Source: Pempheris klunzingeri
Lineage: Eukaryota; Chordata; Actinopteri; Acropomatiformes; Pempheridae
Assembly (NCBI RefSeq): GCF_042242105.1
Contig: NC_092026.1
Location: 22,856,691 to 22,920,690, forward strand
Length of the DNA stretch: 64,000 nucleotides
Reading direction: 5' to 3'
Of the stretch, positions 22,996 to 35,500 are shown one piece after another. The translations under genes were made by a program, and so were the position numbers. The notes below the pieces were generated by a model. It did no database searches and was not told the DNA's origin. It was given only the letters and a program-made list of their open reading frames with translations. Within the stretch, counting starts at the first letter, position 1. Each line of letters opens with the position of its first letter.

Positions 22996-25225
22996 GTGAG
23001 CGCTCACACGATTTAAAGAATATATAGGGAGCTTTTTAAATGGCCGGGTAATAAAAGCGGTGGTGTCTGGTGCTGTTGATCCCAGCGCGTGACGATTAAC
23101 GGCTGGGTAGCTGTGCTCAGTCGGCCCGGGGGACAGAGGGGGTGAAGCTAACCTGGTTTAGCCTGCCCTGTCGCTCTGTATCTGGGGTTAGCCTGCTGTG
23201 ATGTTAGCGGTCCTCTCCGCTAGCCAGCTTTACCGCTGGGTTAGCCTGCTTTAGTATGGTAACCTCGGCGAGCTATCGCCCCCCCCCAGTCGAGGCAAGT
23301 CTATTTTCTTGTCGGTCTCTTTGGACCGGGTTAAGTTAGCCTGCCTGTGCTCTCCGGAGCCGGGTTAGCCTGCTTCGTAGCCCTCTTGGCTGGTTAAAGC
23401 GCCTCACAGCCGGCCGTGCCGGGGTGAGCTGGGGGAGCTAAGCTAGCTAGCACGATTAGTCCTGAACGTCACCCGGTCACAGACAACATTTTCTCTCTGG
23501 TTCTCACATAAATGCGCTTATTTTTTTAAACCCTCACTGTTTGTGTGCGTACGTGTTCGCTGCCACCGTGTTTGCGGTTTAAATTAATGTCAAACACAAG
23601 TGCGTAATATCTTTTTTTTTTTTGGTTTCGAGTGATTTGAGCGTTGGGTGTAACTGTGCCGGACAGCCTCTCTACCTGAGCCCCGCCGTGAGCTCACCGG
23701 CTCGGTGTGTGCGTAAGGCTCGACCGCGGTGCCTTCCCAGACCAGACTGTAGACAGTGAATGTCATTATCAGCGCTGTCTGCATACCACAGCCGTCGTGG
23801 CGAGCCAGCAGAGGAGGAGGCGAGGTACAGTGTGCAGGCTGGAGAGGAGGAGGAGGAGGAAGGGGGGGTAGCTGGGGATGGAGCGGAGCTGGAGCTGTGT
23901 TAAACGCGGTGTCCTTGCAGCAGCAAAGAGGAGACCAGAAATGAGGAGGGGGGGTGACATTAAGAAATATTACCCAGTAGCTATTAATGGTTGTATGAGA
24001 AATACCACCGTGTAGTTATTTAGCCAAGCATCGCGGTGATTCCTTACAGAAATAACCCGATGTGGTTGGAGGTTTTCAGCAGGAGTCCCGAGCAGGCTGG
24101 GGCAGGAGCTCCCTGCTTCCCCCTAGACCCTCATGAATATAGTCTGATTTTGTAAAAAAAAAAAATTTTCTCCCGTCCTTCAATCGGCCCACGGTGATAT
24201 TTGCCATTTAAACGCCCACCAGCATCAACCCGCTTCGGAATCGAGCTCGAGGTTTTGCACCACCGCAGCATTTCAGTCGGTGGAAGAAGAAGAAAAAAAA
24301 AAAAAAAAAAAAGATGGGATGGTGAAATTAGCAAAAGCATGCAAATTCATTCACAGTGGTGAATCAACCCAAGGTGCGTTTCTAGGGCTGTTAATCAAAT
24401 GCATTTCGCGACAACAGTCCAAGTAAGTGTTGCGTTTTGAAGCTGAAGTCCGTCAGTGAGCCGTCTGTGTGTCATACTGCAGCAGCAGCAGCAGCCATTA
24501 TCATCTCCATTGCGTTTTAAATTGAGGATCCCAGCAAAGTGTTGTTTACCTCATTACAGTAGAGATTGAGAGTTTAAAAAAAAAAAGGGGGGGGGGGGAA
24601 ACACCTCTTTCCACACGGCTGTATGTCAAGCTGTGAAAGAAGGGGACAACTGCTGTTAATGCTTTTATCAATTGTTTTTCATGGAGTTGATGGGGGTCAG
24701 CGTGGGGTAAGCAGACCTAGGGGAAGGCACAGTATGGTTGAGAAGGGCACTTTCATTTGCTAAGTGAAATGTTTTTGACCATTGTTGTAGCCTTACATTA
24801 ACAATGTAATGGCAGAGGGGCAGGGCGGTGGGGGGTTTTGCTCGGCTTGTCATGTCTGGTCAACTGGTTTTGCTTGTTAATTTTCTCACTTTGTGCTGGA
24901 AAGTTTGTTGCAAAACCTTTGGTGAAAACCTAGATGCAAATTTCTCCTGGGGTTCAATTACAAGGGCTGAAAAAGCTGCGTGTTTGTGTGAAGTATGGTA
25001 ATGGCCATTTGGTTTAGTGGTCCATGCAAAAAGCCATTGACCTCTCCAGCCCCCAGCCAGGACACCAGCAATAAAACATTTAACTCTGTATGGATATTTC
25101 ATGCTCCACGACATTTTTTATTAGATGATTTTCAGTTTGTTTATCCCGTGATCAATTACAGTTTAGATAGTGAATGCTTTTTTCCACCTCTTCTGTTTTT
25201 TTAATCCCTGTTTTCTCATGTTCAG
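22996..25225 (+). other. skil: skil intron 1
   Basis: CpG-rich in its first ~500 bp (promoter-proximal). It contains five copies of TTAGCCTGC (23158-23373), a C-run at 23279, purine-rich GGAGGA tracts near 23850, and A- and G-runs near 24290 and 24580. No exon was recognised. It ends in TTTTCTCATGTTCAG. Confidence 0.55.
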
Positions 25226-25384
25226 GCACCGGATCAGAACATAGAAAACTTCAGTCACCATCATGCATGTGTCTAACTACCAGAAGATTTGCGTAATTTG
25301 AAAAGGCTTAAGGAGAAAAAAAGACTTAGAGGAATACAAGAACTCAGTCAGCAGACAGAAACGACAATAACCTCGTGCTTAGAC
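25226..25384 (+). other. skil: skil 5'UTR in exon 2 with two uORFs
   Basis: Starts after the acceptor TTCAG at 25225. Two overlapping upstream ORFs are present: ATG 25263 to TGA 25301 (12 codons) and ATG 25267 to TAA 25296 (9 codons). The main frame is open upstream to 25289 but holds no ATG before 25385, so that ATG is taken as the start. Confidence 0.7.
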
Positions 25385-26506
25385 ATGGCCAGCACCCAGA
25401 CCAGTTTGAAAACCCCTTTCAAAGACTTGACCTCATTCAAGGGCAACATGAAACGGCTGTACAGAGAGCGACTGGAAGACGCACCCATCAAGAAACGAGT
25501 GATGGCGGAGATCAACCTCAAGCGTCGCAACTTGGATTCCCTCCCCAAAACTCCCAAGGTGAAGAGGGAGCAGATCGAGGATCTGCGAAACGACTTTGAC
25601 ATGGATGCGGAGGGCCGGGCTGAACTGCACATGGTGGGCTCTGCTAAAGCCCTGGACCTGAGCCCTGGGCTCAAACACACACTGGCCCAGTTCACCCTCA
25701 GCAGCCAGAGCTCCCTCGGAGGCCCGGCTGCCTTCTCAGCCCGCACCGGCCACGAGCATTCCCCCGCTGGCATGCCCCCACTGCCCTCCCCTCCTGTTCT
25801 GGGAGGGGGCCCTCTGCTGGTTCCCTGTGACAGCTCCACTGAACTTACCCACTCGCTGCTGGAGGGAGAGTCCATCTCCTGCTTCATCGTTGGGGGAGAG
25901 AAGCGGCTTTGCCTGCCCCAGGTGCTCAACTCTGTCCTCCGCGACTTCTCCCTGCAGCAGATCAACACTGTGTGCGATGAGCTCTATGTCTACTGCTCAC
26001 GTTGCGACGCTGAGCAGCTGCACATCCTCAAGGTGCTGGGCATTCTGCCGTTCAACGCGCCTTCCTGTGGCCTCATTACACTGACGGATGCACAACGGCT
26101 GTGCAACGCTTTGCTGCGTCCTGGGGCGGCCTTGCCTGCCGACCCCAGCGGTAAGCTGTCGACCCAGGGCCTGCTGAAGGAGAGCGAATCCAGTTTCCAG
26201 GTGGAGCACCAGTGTCTGGGGAAGTGCCAGGGTCTCTTTGTGCCCCAGTTCTACACCCAGCCCGAGGCGCCCTGCATCCAGTGCATTGAGTGCCAGTTGC
26301 TCTTTTCACCACAGAAGTTTGTCATGCACTCGCACAAGTCACCTGATAAGAGGACCTGCCACTGGGGCTTTGACTCTGCCAAGTGGCCCTGCTACCTGCA
26401 GCTTGCCCGGAAGTACCAAGGCACGCCTGAGGAGCCAAAGCTCAAGCAGCTCCTGAACGAGGTCAAAGAGAAGTTCCATTACAAGCTCAAGAGGTCGCTA
26501 GACAAA
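25385..26506 (+). CDS. skil: skil exon 2 (first coding; DHD and SAND-like domains)
   Basis: 374 codons from [20 protein letters not shown] to …[12 protein letters not shown], ending in phase 0 at donor GTAAGT. It holds the whole Smad/N-CoR-binding core. The ATG has a favourable context (G at -3, G at +4). The 206-codon antisense open frame at 25348-25968 is a shadow of this GC-rich exon. Confidence 0.96.
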
Positions 26507-29500
26507 GTAAGTGCACTTCTTAATGACGTCTGTGTCTTTGAGTGACTTTGCTTGTTTGCATGCAATAAAATATAATTCATTATAGTCCTGCTAAGGAAGT
26601 CAATTAAGCCTGTGTTTTATTATGTCTGATGTGCTTTTAAAGTCTCATGGCCTGGCTGGCTAGTCCTTCCACTCAATGCTGGTCAAGTCCTATATTCTGT
26701 GTGCTCAGCAGGTTTGACCGGGCTACCTAACGGTCAATGTTTTCTTAAACCAGTGCTGACCTAGTGTGTGAGAGAGTCCTGGGACAGGTGGTGACATCTG
26801 CCTGACCAGGTCTGATTGGATGAGTGTAGACCAGCTGGCCACAGCTGAAGGGGAAGTGCATAATTTGTCCCTTCAGGTCACCTGGAGGTCACAGGGAATG
26901 ACACTGAACAAAAGGCCAATATAGGCGGCTCAGGAAGAGCCTTTTCAACCCCTGTATCAGAACTACATGTCAGCAGTTAATTGTTAAACCTTTTATGTGG
27001 CTGTAAAATAAACCCAAGTTAACAGGAATTCATCTTTTTAGACAAACCTGGAAAATTTGAGAAAATTTTGAGGCAAACCTGAAAGTGAAAATGGCTTCAT
27101 TGTGTTACCGGTAGTTACCACTGTAGGCCAGAATGCTGCACAGACTTTCAAATGATTTTGCCTGATGATTGATGATTTTGCCGATTCCTCCCATTCTTGC
27201 AGTGTGTTTAAAAAAAAAAAAAAAAAAAAAATCATGTCAATGCAGTATCTATGCCACAAGGGCAGCAAGCCTATTGAAAAGTCAGCATTCAGTGGGGGGG
27301 AAAAGCTCTAGATTGTTTCCCTGCCATTGACTGGTTTATGTCTCATGACCTCCCTCTGACCATAGCGCACTGCCCTTTTTTGTATTGTGTTGTGGGTAAA
27401 GGTAGTGTTGTGCTTTTTGTCTGTGTGGTGGGGTTTGTTCACTCCCAAACCCACCAGTTCAGATGGATTTTTGGCAAAGTAAATAATAAAAAAAAAAAAA
27501 AAACACAGAAGAATATTCCGGATTTTACCAGAAAGCACACAAATTCTTGCTGGCAAGATTTATTTGTGATAACACAGCAGGCCAAGTGAGACGCTGTGCA
27601 GCAGAGAGATTGCTGTGTTTAATCATTGTGAGTGCGCACACTTCTGAAACACCAGACACCCACATTTTGTATAGTTTATGTACCTGAGATGGGGAGATGC
27701 CTTGGTTCTTCTCTGTCTGGTTGACTTAGTGTGTGTGAATGTTCCGGAAATGCCGTCTGCGGTCTCGTCTAGCGGCCCGACCGCATTCCTGTCTCGCCTT
27801 TTCCCAATTGTCCTCCCTCTCTTCCTCCTCTTTGGTTTAAGGTATGCATCTTGGAAGACATAGACATTCCTTCGCAAAGGCAGAGACTTTTTAATACTGC
27901 GGAGGACAACGTGCAGTGTCAGTGTCAGGCACGCACAAACAGCAACACACAGACCGCAGATGCAAAACACACATGTGCAGAAACATGCTGAAGGTGGATG
28001 ATGAGTCCTATAATCTTTGTGTGTGTGTGTGTGTGTGTGTGTGTGAGACATTGCCAACCTTTATGCGTGTAATGAGCTTCTAATTAGAGGCTAGTATGAC
28101 ACATCTTCGTCTGTCTGTCTCGCACTTTACCAGCCTCTCTGGAGCCTCTGTCTCACCACAGTTTTAGGTGCTGTCATCTCTCTATGGTGTTATTTCTCGG
28201 TTTTTGTTCTTCTTTTTTGTTGTTGTTGTTTATTTAGCGGTAGTGACCAGGTTTGTGAGGTTGTCAAATTTATTACAGCGGTGAAATTTTGTGGAACAGC
28301 TAAGTTTGTTTAGGCAGTGAATCACAAAGTCACAAATGGCCAAATTCCTGGAAAGACAGTTGCCTGTGAGTCTGCAGGAAGCAGGTGATTTTGGCATTAA
28401 AAGAGGATGCCACTCCGCTCCCACCCCACCTAAACGGATGCAAGGGTGTGTGAAAGGTCAGTGGCCAGAGAACAAGGTGACCCGACAGTGTCCCGCTTCA
28501 CTCAGTCAGGACACAGGGTTCCCTTCCAAGTCCAAACACTCTCTATTTATGTGTGTGTGTGTGTGTATTTGTGTGATGAAAGTGTGTGTTTGGCTGAACA
28601 GGAAGTGAGGCAGACGGACATGTCTCTCACCCTGAACATCCTCCAGACTCAGCGTCCAGCCGCCTCCACTGCACTCGCTGTGTGACTCATACTTTCCACA
28701 TCCCTGTGGATGTTAGTAGAAGGCCAGCCAGGCAGCTTATAGTCACACATGCTTTTTAGAAAGTTGGCTCGCCTCGGTGTGTTGGTCTAACCCCGACTGC
28801 AGACCCCTTTCCCAGTGGCCCTTATTTACACACAGTGTCAATGTGCACATTTACAAGCGGTTCATAGTTTTACCGGAGAGCCCTGGGACCTCCCTAAAAG
28901 AGAAGAGATGCAAACAAGGGGGCCTTCTGGAAGTTTTTTTTCCCACCTTCTCCAATGGCTACTAGTCCCGTATCCTGTTAGGAGTGTTTGGTTTGAGAAG
29001 GTGCAGTTAAAAACTCCAGGGCTTGCTCTCTATAAATGACGCTTTGTGCCCCAAGGCTCTGCTGCCCTGTCTACTGATCCCTGCTGTGTAAATAGAGCTT
29101 GCTAGACAGACGCCACCAACAGACAGCAACAAGCTGAAGCCTTATCTGAAGAGTTACTTCAATATCGGACAGACAATGAGTTCATTTTGCCTTCGGGGGT
29201 TGTGACAGATACTTGTACTTTCCACTGAGACAAGATCATGTGTCGTCACTTTTATTGGATGATCGTTTTTTTCCTGACAAGACAGGAAGTGGTACAAACT
29301 CCCTTTGATGATCATGATTTTTTTTTTTTATTTGGGCAGTGTGTTTACATGGCATGTCATCAGGCAAGCTCTTGTTTAGCAGTGTATTACAAACCATCTG
29401 AGGACAAATCCCCAGCAGTACTTGCATTAGGTCAAGTTATATTTTAAGCTATAAAGATACACAAAGGTTATTTTTACAGTCTGAAATGTAAACATTATTC

Positions 29501-32500
29501 TCCAACACTAACTTTGTGTGGTGTCACTGGTTTGATTTACTTTAACTTTTTTTTATTTTTCTTGTCTCATGTAGAAGGAAAAAAAAATGCTGTCTCAAAA
29601 TATTTTATGATATTTTAGATATATTTCCCGCCCTAGGGAGCATAACTCTGTGGCAGCACATAGTGAACATAGCTGTGTGTTCCTTATTTGCCTCAGCCTT
29701 GTTTGTTGCGTTGTGCTGGCCCCGAGTCAGAAGTGTCAGATGGAGAGAACAGCCTTCCTCTGTCTGTCTCTCAGGCTGGGCTGACACAGTGGCTGCGGCA
29801 CAGACGGCAGACAGCTGCATCTCTCTGGCTTCCTCTATTTGCTATTTGGAAACCAGTGACTTCATTACCGCAGACCAGTGCAGCTGCACTCTCTGGCTGT
29901 CTCCTGGGCTGTCTGCTATGTCTGTATGTCTGCTTGTCAGTCATTCTCTTGGGCTGTATCTAATTGGATTTTGGCAGGCATGCTAATTGTTCACTGTGCT
30001 GCTTTTTTGCTATCGCTTCCTCCTTCCTCTACCTCTCCCTCTATCTTGATGTCCTTCCTCCATCTGCCCTCTCTTCTCTTGTGTTCATGCCTTCATCTAT
30101 CTTGACTTGTGGCCTTCTGTCTACTCTTCGCTTTACCACACTTCGCTCACCACCATCCTTTTATTCCACCCCGGTCCGTTCTGCTGTTGCCCACATGTGT
30201 CTGTAAACAGTCAATACCCCCTGGGCCCCAATCAGCGGACAGTAACAAAATAAGCAGGCAAATGACCCGATAAGTCGATCGTTACATAAGCAATAAGACC
30301 ACTTGTGTGCGTCTACATGGCGGATGAGAGGAAAGCCAGCAGCTATTGATCGCGTCTCCAACCTTGATGGATGTGGCGAGTTGTCGGGTGACACGGACAC
30401 TGAATAGAGGAGGAGATGGACCGAGAGAGAGGCTCGGTTACAAGGGCCGCAGTTGGTGTTGCGTAAGTTCCTGTCTGTGTTCAGACATGTGCGCCAGTCT
30501 CCCAAGTTGACCTCACCTCTGCTTCTGCTATCGCCTGCCTTTATGTTTGTTGCTCAGACAGGCTGCCAGATAGAAGTAGCATCAGGCAGGCACAAACGGC
30601 GCATCTGTGGTCAGAAAACATACCACCCCTGGGAGAGGTGCTTGACTAAATGAGGTTAGGGTGGAGAAGAGAAGTAAAAAGAAGACGAGAGGGGTAAGGC
30701 AAGGACAGGTGGGTCTGGCTCTTGTTTGCCACAAACTGCTCTACACTATGGCCTTGTTCCATCAAACTGGCCGTCCTGAGCCATTAGGTTGTTACAGGGG
30801 GCTTGGGCCCCAGTTCTTCTTTCCCAGAGTTGAAAATTAACCTCTCCAAGACCTGAGCTGAACCACAAAGCTAGCCTGGAACAGCCCTCTTAGTTGGCCA
30901 ATCACATGGCGACTAGCTCGCATTTCCCCAGCTAACTGCTCTCTGTTGCCCCCCCACCCCACTCACACACATATTTCTATGTCTGTTTCTATGTCTATGC
31001 CTTTTCCAAAGAACAATTATCCACTTATACTGAATACACAGCAGCTTCTTTGAACGCTGGCCCAGAGTAACCCACAGTCTGCACGCCTGTATGTAGTTTG
31101 GTGTGGGAGACCGTCCATGTTCCCTGTGCACAACAGGCTGTCCCTTGGCCAGTGTTTGTTGCCTGTTGTAAAGGGCTAAATGGGGCCCCACAAGGTAGGA
31201 GGGGCTTAGCCGAGGGGCCTCTGGTATGTCACCATCAGGTCAGTGCCAGTATCACAGCTCCATAACAGCATTGCGGTTCACTGGAGGAACGCCAAAGTCA
31301 TTACTTCTCAGGCTTTTTCTTAAAAAGAGAAGGATCTTCTCGAGTTTTCAATCTCAGAACCAACAAATTTTAAAAATGGCCACAAGCCTTAGCTACAGTT
31401 TAATTTAACACTTTGATTTGGTGTGCACCAGCTCACAGCTTCCTCCGTGCACTACAATCCCACTTTTAAAAATGTACCATCGGCTGTCTGGTCGCACTTT
31501 CCCATCCCAGCTGCAGCCTGTTATTCTTGACTGTTTCCTTGGCTTGGACTCTTCTCCCACCTAACCACCAGAAGAAGATAATGCGCTGCTATGGGACTGA
31601 TGTGAGCAGGCCACAGCACCAGGCAGCAGAGATACTGTAAGTCAGTACAGATACACTGGAGCCCTTGCCACGTCTGCCAACAGTCTCATAGACTAAACAA
31701 ACTGGCTAAGCCCCTCCCAGCCAAATGTCCTACAGGCTTTAAAAGAGTCCTGGACTGACAGCCTGTTTGCATATTTACTGTGCTCTGGCTCTCCCCCCTC
31801 AGGGCGTCAGACCAGTTTGTTGCTTCTAAGGAAAACGAGAACGAGGACAAGTGAAAGAGGGGGGAATATAATTGGCTACGAGTTCAAACAAGACTGTAAG
31901 AAGAGAAAGCGGCTTGGATTGTGACACGTTTGACTAGCTTGCTTGGGTTGTTTTGCATGAGACCGGAATAATGAGGAGTCTTGGTATTAACTAATCGATG
32001 TGTTGATGAGAAGATTAGCTGTCCACTGTCTGGTCTCCCAAGGAGACGGTCAGACGAGCAGGTTGTGTGCTGGGGGGCAGGGAGTCGTAGGCGAGGGAGG
32101 TATACTGTAAAAGGACTGTGGGAGACTGCCAGCTTGTGCGTGTTGTGTGCAGGCAGAGAGAGTGCGTTCGAATTTGAAAGACTTGTCTGTGGCGTCCTCC
32201 CGGTGGAAACAGTGATTAATGAAGAGATAAATGGAGAAACCCAGCAACAACACTTTCCATAGGCGCACCTATACATAGCAGACACACACATAGATACATA
32301 CACACTGTACAGACTTACTCTCTCATATTTTCTCCCACAGTCACAGTCTCCCAGACAGGGAGATAAACACAGGATATCAAAGGAGTGTCATGAGTCCCGC
32401 TGGGCTGCCACCCGGCACATCCACAACACATTAAGCCCAGCCACTACACTGATCAATTATGCATGTTGCAAACACAGAAAAATCACGGGGAAATAGTCGG

Positions 32501-35500
32501 CCTGTACGATTAAAGGAATCCCCATCTCTCCACTTTGCCAGTAATTTATTTGCATGTTTGGTAATAGCTTGTCATTTCCATATGGAAGTGATTCTGCATG
32601 TGTTGTTTGTTTAGGTGTCCACAATCAACCAGCCCCCACATATTTAATTGCAGTTAACAATGGCTGCCAAGTTAAATGCTGTTGTGGCCAGTGCCAGTTT
32701 TCGACCTTCAGCCTACGCATCAGATTAAAGCAAAAAGCACAGCAAACCACCGTGAGATGCAAACTTGACAGGCTTGGATGGGTGATTACTTGCCCCGCGA
32801 GTCCTTTATTTTGCCTCACCTTTGCTCCACTAACATCAAACACCCTCCAACTGTTTCTTTCCCTTCCACTACTGGCAGCCTCCATACCCTGTAAATCCCT
32901 ATCTCACCGGGGGTCTGACTGATGTTGCTCAGGGCAAGGCTGTAAAGTTAGCAACTGGGAAACAGACTGCATTAGTGAAGGTGAAACAAGTGGCATTTTG
33001 TGGTTTTCTCAGTTTTCTATCTCTTCCTGCCTCTGCCCTGCCAAATACTGATTTGTGTATCTCACCGCTATTCCCACCTGCCGTTGTACCGCTTATGGGA
33101 ATCATCCGTCTCCCTGATATTTGTTAAGGTAGGCACACATGCAAACATACAGTCTTCTCCGTCTCATATCCCTCAGGGGTCCATACCAGCTCATCAAGAA
33201 CCTGTAAATAGAAGGCTGTTTCCCTCTGGGTCCTCAACAGTCCCACCGCAGCTCTTTACCGCATAAACTAAGTAGCAGACAATCCTTGAGGTCGTTGACC
33301 TCCAAATGCAATTAATTACCTAATAGCTTTCATAAAACGTATATATTTTGTGTTTTTATTTGAGTATGCTTCAGCTATGGAAGCCTAATTAAGGTTTTCA
33401 GTAAGTGTTGAGACTGATGAGAGCACTTCAACATCCTTGCATGCCAGCTAATAGTCAAGTCAAGCCTTAACTGTCCCCAAGCAACAGAGTGGTGTGTGCT
33501 TGTGTGTGCGACTCTTGACGACCATGTGGCACTGATTCTCGTACTTAGCGTGTCCAGCTCTTTTTCAGGCTTTGCTGTTAACTCGTATTAAAACAGCCTT
33601 GCTGCTGGGGCAACTTGGCCCGCATTATTGCCCTTGACTTTATCCTTTTGAAGAGTGAAACATTGCCTTGTGGTTTACAGTCTAGCTACATTTTAACCAG
33701 TGCCTATGACAAGTGCACTTTGTTATGCCAGACATTTTCTTTGTCATCACCATCAAAATTCACAGACCGAGACGCACCCTGATCCCAGATGAGGCCATAC
33801 AGTAGTTCTTCAGAAGACTGACTCATGTTGAGGAAAGAAATCTAGCCTCCAGCCAAATGATCGCAATTTTGGCGCGGTTGCCTGTTCCGTCAGCTGCCTT
33901 GGCCGACAACCACGCACCCTTATTTTCTATTCTGTGGGCCCCATGAAAGAACCAAAGTTACTGTTGAAAATGTAAATCCAAACTTTTTGATCTTGCATCA
34001 TCGGAGGGGAACGACAGAAAGCCAGACTGTGACTTGACCCTGACGTGAGCTTTGAACAAGCCACATGATGACATCTCTTATTAGAGAGATGACACATAAA
34101 TACGCACAGTAGCACGGGATGCTGTGCAGCTGACACAGTCCGCAGTTCGTGATTAAAGGAAGTCAGAGGGTCAAACACAGCCAGACACACGAAACGCAAC
34201 CACCATCAACCACTTCCTCCCGTCACCACGCCAACCCTATCCTGCAGCGTGAGTCACGGTGCTCCATCAGTGCTGCAGTCTGCTCTCCACTCATCAGCGT
34301 CACTGTGGAGCCAGGACAAAGATTTATCACCTCGCACAGTCTGTTTGATCTATGCCCAGGTGTGTTCACTTACAGCTCTGAGTCAACCATAATGACATTT
34401 ACCAAACCCAGCCGTACTTTTCTTGGGCTGTTGTCAAGTATGCCTCAGACAGTGACTGTTTTACCGAAGGAAGTCTGGTGTGTGGACTGTGGGATCACCT
34501 GCCATAGGTTGTGGTGCTTTAATACCAATACAGGCAGAATGGAAGCGAATAGCTGCCTCTGACCAAACACAGGCAGATTTCTGTGTGTAGATTTGAAGAT
34601 GAAGGCTTTCTTTTAATACTTCAGATTCAGCCAGATTAAAAGCAAATGTAAAAGTACATTTTGCAGTCCACAAGACATTGTGAAAGTGAAAGAGAGAATG
34701 GTCTTCAGAGACTTGATTTCAGAACCAGAGCTTGTGACAGAGAAATAGAAGAGGGAGAGTCATGGTGGCTGATGGATTTGCATTACGGGGGCTGTGTGTG
34801 TTTGTGTGTGGGAGAGACAGGCGAGCCTGAGGGGACTGGACAGCAAAGCCAAGCTGCCCATGCAGAGACGAGCAGTAGAGGCTTCAAACAAGCTCCTGCA
34901 TGTAATATGGATGAGACCGGAGCTCCCCAAAGAACACTACGAGGACCCAAGGCCTGTTTGGATTTAACAGTTTCTCTTTCCATGTGTCTGTGATAGATTT
35001 TACCCTGCGGGGTGTTTTGGCCAGGTGGAGCTCTCTCTTTGTAGGGCTGTGACTACCGTATCATGGGTCAGCCCCCTCACCCCCACTCTCTTACTCCACC
35101 TTTCCCTCCTTCCTTCTCCATCCTCTTCTCCCCCCTCTGGCCTTGTTGCAGACAGCAACGTCCAACCAAGCATTGACATTTACTGCAGTATTCCACATTA
35201 CAGAGAAGGCTTCTGTGCTGAGGAAGAAGTAAACAAACCGCCGATCGATATATTACCGCATACTAAGGCCGGTAAAGAATTTTATCTAGGGCGAACTCCC
35301 ACACTTGCATTAAAACATTTAAACTCCAAATTCAAACACATTTATTTGACTGTGGAGCCCATTTTCACTTTGTCTTGTTTTTAGAGATGCAACACAAGGA
35401 GTTTTTTATTTCCACTTTTCAAGAGGAGACATTCGCGTTCAATTGGTTTAAGACTAGTCTTAAAATTGTCAGTGCCCAATTATGATGAGATTATTGTAGC

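Noticed and set aside
22588..23007. 139-codon minus-strand open frame over skil exon 1
   Set aside because: It runs through the CAGA array (Cys/Leu/Ser repeats) and matches nothing; best explained by promoter and 5'UTR.
25289..25384. N-terminal extension of skil from 25289
   Set aside because: That position is TTG, not ATG; the first in-frame ATG is 25385, where the sequence begins to resemble SnoN.
25348..25968. 206-codon minus-strand open frame
   Set aside because: Antisense shadow of the GC-rich skil coding exon; composition is Ser/Arg-biased and there is no domain.
27623..28057. 144-codon minus-strand open frame in skil intron 2
   Set aside because: Starts in a CA tract and lacks splice context or any recognisable domain.
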